Origin: Austropuccinia psidii
Taxonomy: Eukaryota > Basidiomycota > Pucciniomycetes > Pucciniales > Sphaerophragmiaceae
Direction of reading: 5' to 3'
DNA length: 64,000 bases
Assembly: GCA_023105745.1 (NCBI GenBank)
Contig: JALGQZ010000004.1
Coordinates: 41,120,437 to 41,184,436, forward strand
The position numbers and the translations under genes were made by a program. Below the pieces are notes generated by a model, which saw only the letters and a program-made list of their open reading frames with translations, was not told the origin of the DNA and made no database searches. Of this stretch, positions 60,986 through 64,000 are shown piece after piece (positions within the stretch are counted from its first letter, which is position 1; each line of letters begins with the position of its first letter).

Positions 60986-63900
60986 AGCTTCTTTTCTATT
61001 CATAAAAAATTTTTTTATGATGTGGTGTATAAAACTCTTGTATCAAACCAATAGGACTGGTTCAATAATATTACATTTCTAATAATACTAATAATTTGAT
61101 TGATAGTTTCACCAAAGCTTTGGTTTCAACCTTGAAGTAGTAAAATATTACAGAGTAGAAATTTGAAACTATATACACTGCTATCAAATAGCTATAGTTA
61201 AAAAAAAATCAATATATAATTATTCATTTTGTGTTTATATATAGATACATTATAGGTATAAAATTGATAATCAGAAAAATATTTTCCTGTTTTATGCTTC
61301 AAAAGCATATTTTAAACTTTAAAAATCTCTGCTCCAGATCCTTAAAAATGTGAGATTATACAAATATAAATAACTTTTCTATTATAGTTATTTCTTACTC
61401 TCAATTCCAATATAAGTTTTTTTGAATCTTCAACGTTGGTTACTGAATCATTTTGACTTATTTACATCCATTCTATGAAGCAATAAATGGATAGTAAGGT
61501 ATACTTTAGCACTACTGGGTTCACTCAACAGGACTAGTTTCTGTGGTGTTTAGTAACCTGTAGATATGTAAGAATTCAGAAGTTTGAATACCCTGTAGCC
61601 TGAAATTTGAATCATTCCTCTGATAAATTAATTTGACTTTGAAATGTTGGGTAATAAGTTTAGAATTATACCTTAAGCATTTTTTCCATAAAGACTTCCA
61701 AATGATACACCCACATCACAGAAAAAGATCCCATATACCTAACCTGGGCCTATGTCAGTTGAATGTTAAGATCTTCATTTCAAATTGAGATTTCAATTAT
61801 GAAAACATTACTTTATCAAATTGAAAATAAAAATCTTACTTCATGGAGTATTTCACAAATTATTTCAAAATACACCAGGTAAAAAAACTTTATGATTAAA
61901 GACATTCTATTTTTTTATTTTAAGTCAGATGTTTCTCTGATTCTAATTCTGTTTTCACCTTTCCTTCTAATTTCATTTTCCTTTACACTTTAAAATTCAA
62001 GGAATGGTGATTTATGGAAAGGAGGAAGGGCAAAAAAGGTGTATATTAACTTCTTTACCAAATCCTAGCCCTATCATTCACTTGTCTCTGATAAAAATTT
62101 CCCTTTAATTATTCACTTTTGTTGGTGAGACTTAGGGATTTTCTTTTGAAGCAGTTCCATCCCTAGGAACAGGCTATTCAATCCATTTACTGACTTTATA
62201 AAGCAAAAAAGTTATTTTGAATTAATTATTGCCTTGTGTGAGATGTTTGAGCTACGCAATTTACCATTTATTCATTAGCTTTGTAGAAGAAGTATTTTCA
62301 TGTCCAGTTACTACTTTACTAAATTTACTTGACCCCATGAGGAAGTCATTGCCCTTATTATACTTTTCATGTATGTTACAACGATAGTGATATGTATTGA
62401 GGCTGTGCAATTGTTGTCAAAAGTCAATAAACTCACTTCCCAGGGGCTCAAGCTATGGGAAAGGTGGATTTGTCATTATAGGATTGCAAAAATTGATTAT
62501 ATAAAAATATGTGTAGCTATTATCGAAATAGATTTTTTTTTACCAACATACTTTTTTCATTATAATTTTCTTTATAGTTACTACTTGTTCAAACACCCTT
62601 TAGGGAAAACATATCTGGAATTTTCACCCTGTACCACTAGTAATTGATAAAGCTTTTTCTCTCACAATACCCATGAGAAAAATGGCTAAATCTATCAATA
62701 GATTTTGCATTTTGAACTTAACATGGAAGATAAATTGGATTCACGTTGGAGATAGGGACAAAATTAGATATATAATTAAAACTTTTGAAAGAATTTTAGG
62801 CCACATACACAAGCTACAAAGGAGCAATTCAGTTGGCTCAATATAAGTGCTTGGTATGGATTTTCAAAGCTGAATAAGTCAACAATTACTTATCACAAGA
62901 GTAATTTTCATTTACCCTGTATTTCAATTCCTATTTTTGGGCTATAATGTTTTAATAAAGAAACATTTAGCATTTGAGGCCTATCCTATATACTTTGACA
63001 TAAATATTGTAATTTCAATATTAATTCCTTCTCAAAGTCAGCTATGGAAATCATGAAACTAATTATTTTAGCACTTGAACCCTAGTGATTTTTAATAAAT
63101 CTCTCATTGATTAGAAAATCGGTTAAGGAACTTAGGAATATCGGAAATATATATATATCATAAAGGAAATATCATCAAATCAAATTATTTTCTTGTATTG
63201 AGATATCTACTAAGTGAGGAATTATATGCCTTATCTTTCTTCTGTTCTTAAAGTAAGTTCCAATTTCAAATTGAGTCAATCTTCAAAGATTAATGGCGAA
63301 AAGGTATCTTAACAAGAGGCTTAAAAAATTCAGCATAGAATGAATTAATATCATCAGAATTTCACCCTATAAACTCTTTTAGTAGAGTTTTTTTGAACAT
63401 AGCTAAATAATGTAGCTCTTTGGAGTGTTTTTTGTTCAATTTTATAGCTGGGTAATCTTTCATTTTAAAATCTCATGATTCAAATGAAAAATAATCTTCA
63501 TCTTCACATAAAAACCATGAATTAACAATACTATAGTCAGTTCTTATAGCCATCAAAAATATCAGGTTCTTTGAATTTTTGGAAAATTTGATGTTATTAT
63601 TTCTCAATACCACATTAGCCAAAATCTTTATATTCCTATTGGAAGCATATTAATACTAAATTCACCATCCTGAGGTTATTGATTAATTTAATGTGTGAAG
63701 AACTAAGATCATGTGAGATTTTATTTCAAGAAAATTAGAGTGTGATATAATACAAAGAATGAAATATGAGTCTAATACCGCGTATTTTTAAGCTCTACAT
63801 GAAAGTATTTCTGTGAAAATTGAGGAAAGATAAGCTTCATTCATGAATATGGTTAGCCTTCATTTTCATCAATTACTTGCTTATTTAAACAAATTCAATT

Positions 63901-64000
63901 GAGCTAACTTTTCATTTAATTCAATTTTGAATTAGATATTCTTTATTTCATAAAAAATTTCCCTTTTAACTTTTATTTTCTTCATCTTGAAACTATTTTT
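60986..64000. other. AT-rich sequence, no gene recognised
   Basis: Strongly AT-rich and CpG-poor. One 92-codon open frame at 62369-62647 has a protein-like first half (AVQLLSKVNKLTSQGLKLWE) and then decays into aromatic-rich noise. I do not recognise it. Elsewhere only short chance ORFs. Probably more decayed transposon sequence. Confidence 0.4.

Noticed and set aside
1..64000. tRNA, rRNA and CRISPR signals.
   Set aside because: No tRNA T-loop plus acceptor pairing, no rRNA core sequence and no short regularly spaced repeats were found by reading; all direct repeats resolve to LTRs or the MULE duplication.

Overview
Organism. The window looks like a chromosome piece from a transposon-rich basidiomycete, most probably a rust fungus (Pucciniales). 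It is very AT-rich by eye, almost empty of host genes, and packed with nested LTR retrotransposons. The spliced genes have short introns, GT donors and AG acceptors. The Gag-Pol of the large Ty3 element resembles, from memory only, proteins that are abundant in the giant genome of the myrtle rust Austropuccinia psidii. No search was run, so the species is an inference. LTR families are named A, B, C and D here for convenience.

Layout. 1-10.5 kb: a decayed minus-strand Ty3/gypsy element (G1) running off the left edge. It is cut by a ~6.8 kb inserted block between protease and reverse transcriptase and by a solo LTR of family C inside gag. 10.5-16 kb: AT-rich sequence with two decayed, unclassified minus-strand coding tracts. 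16.07-25.39 kb: an LTR-A retrotransposon (minus strand) with ~1.95 kb LTRs, a visible polypurine tract and primer-binding site, gag-like ORFs and no recognisable polymerase. Its 3' LTR carries a solo LTR of family B. 26.01-34.08 kb: an old LTR-B copy, itself split by a 4.27 kb Mutator-like DNA transposon (MULE) and by a younger LTR-B solo LTR. 35.15-44.64 kb: an island with ordinary CpG frequency, holding the one convincing host gene, a six-exon GH18 chitinase on the minus strand. 44.66-60.99 kb: a three-level nest, an LTR-B copy containing a Ty1/copia element (minus strand), which contains a complete 9.64 kb Ty3 chromovirus-type element (plus strand). 61-64 kb: AT-rich with no recognised gene.

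How it fits together. Target-site duplications fix the order of several insertions: CAGAC and CTTTT around two LTR-B solo LTRs, CTTCT around the LTR-C solo LTR, TTCCT around the Ty3 element and AAAAATAA around the MULE. Deleting the insertions from the old LTR-B copy restores the ~1.9 kb family length. All transposon coding regions carry stops or frameshifts. CpG is nearly absent from the transposons and ordinary in the chitinase island. In the Ty3 LTR pair, half of the CpG sites differ while only about 4% of all positions do, pointing to CpG-directed mutation, most simply deamination of 5-methylcytosine. No rRNA, tRNA, CRISPR array or origin was recognised.
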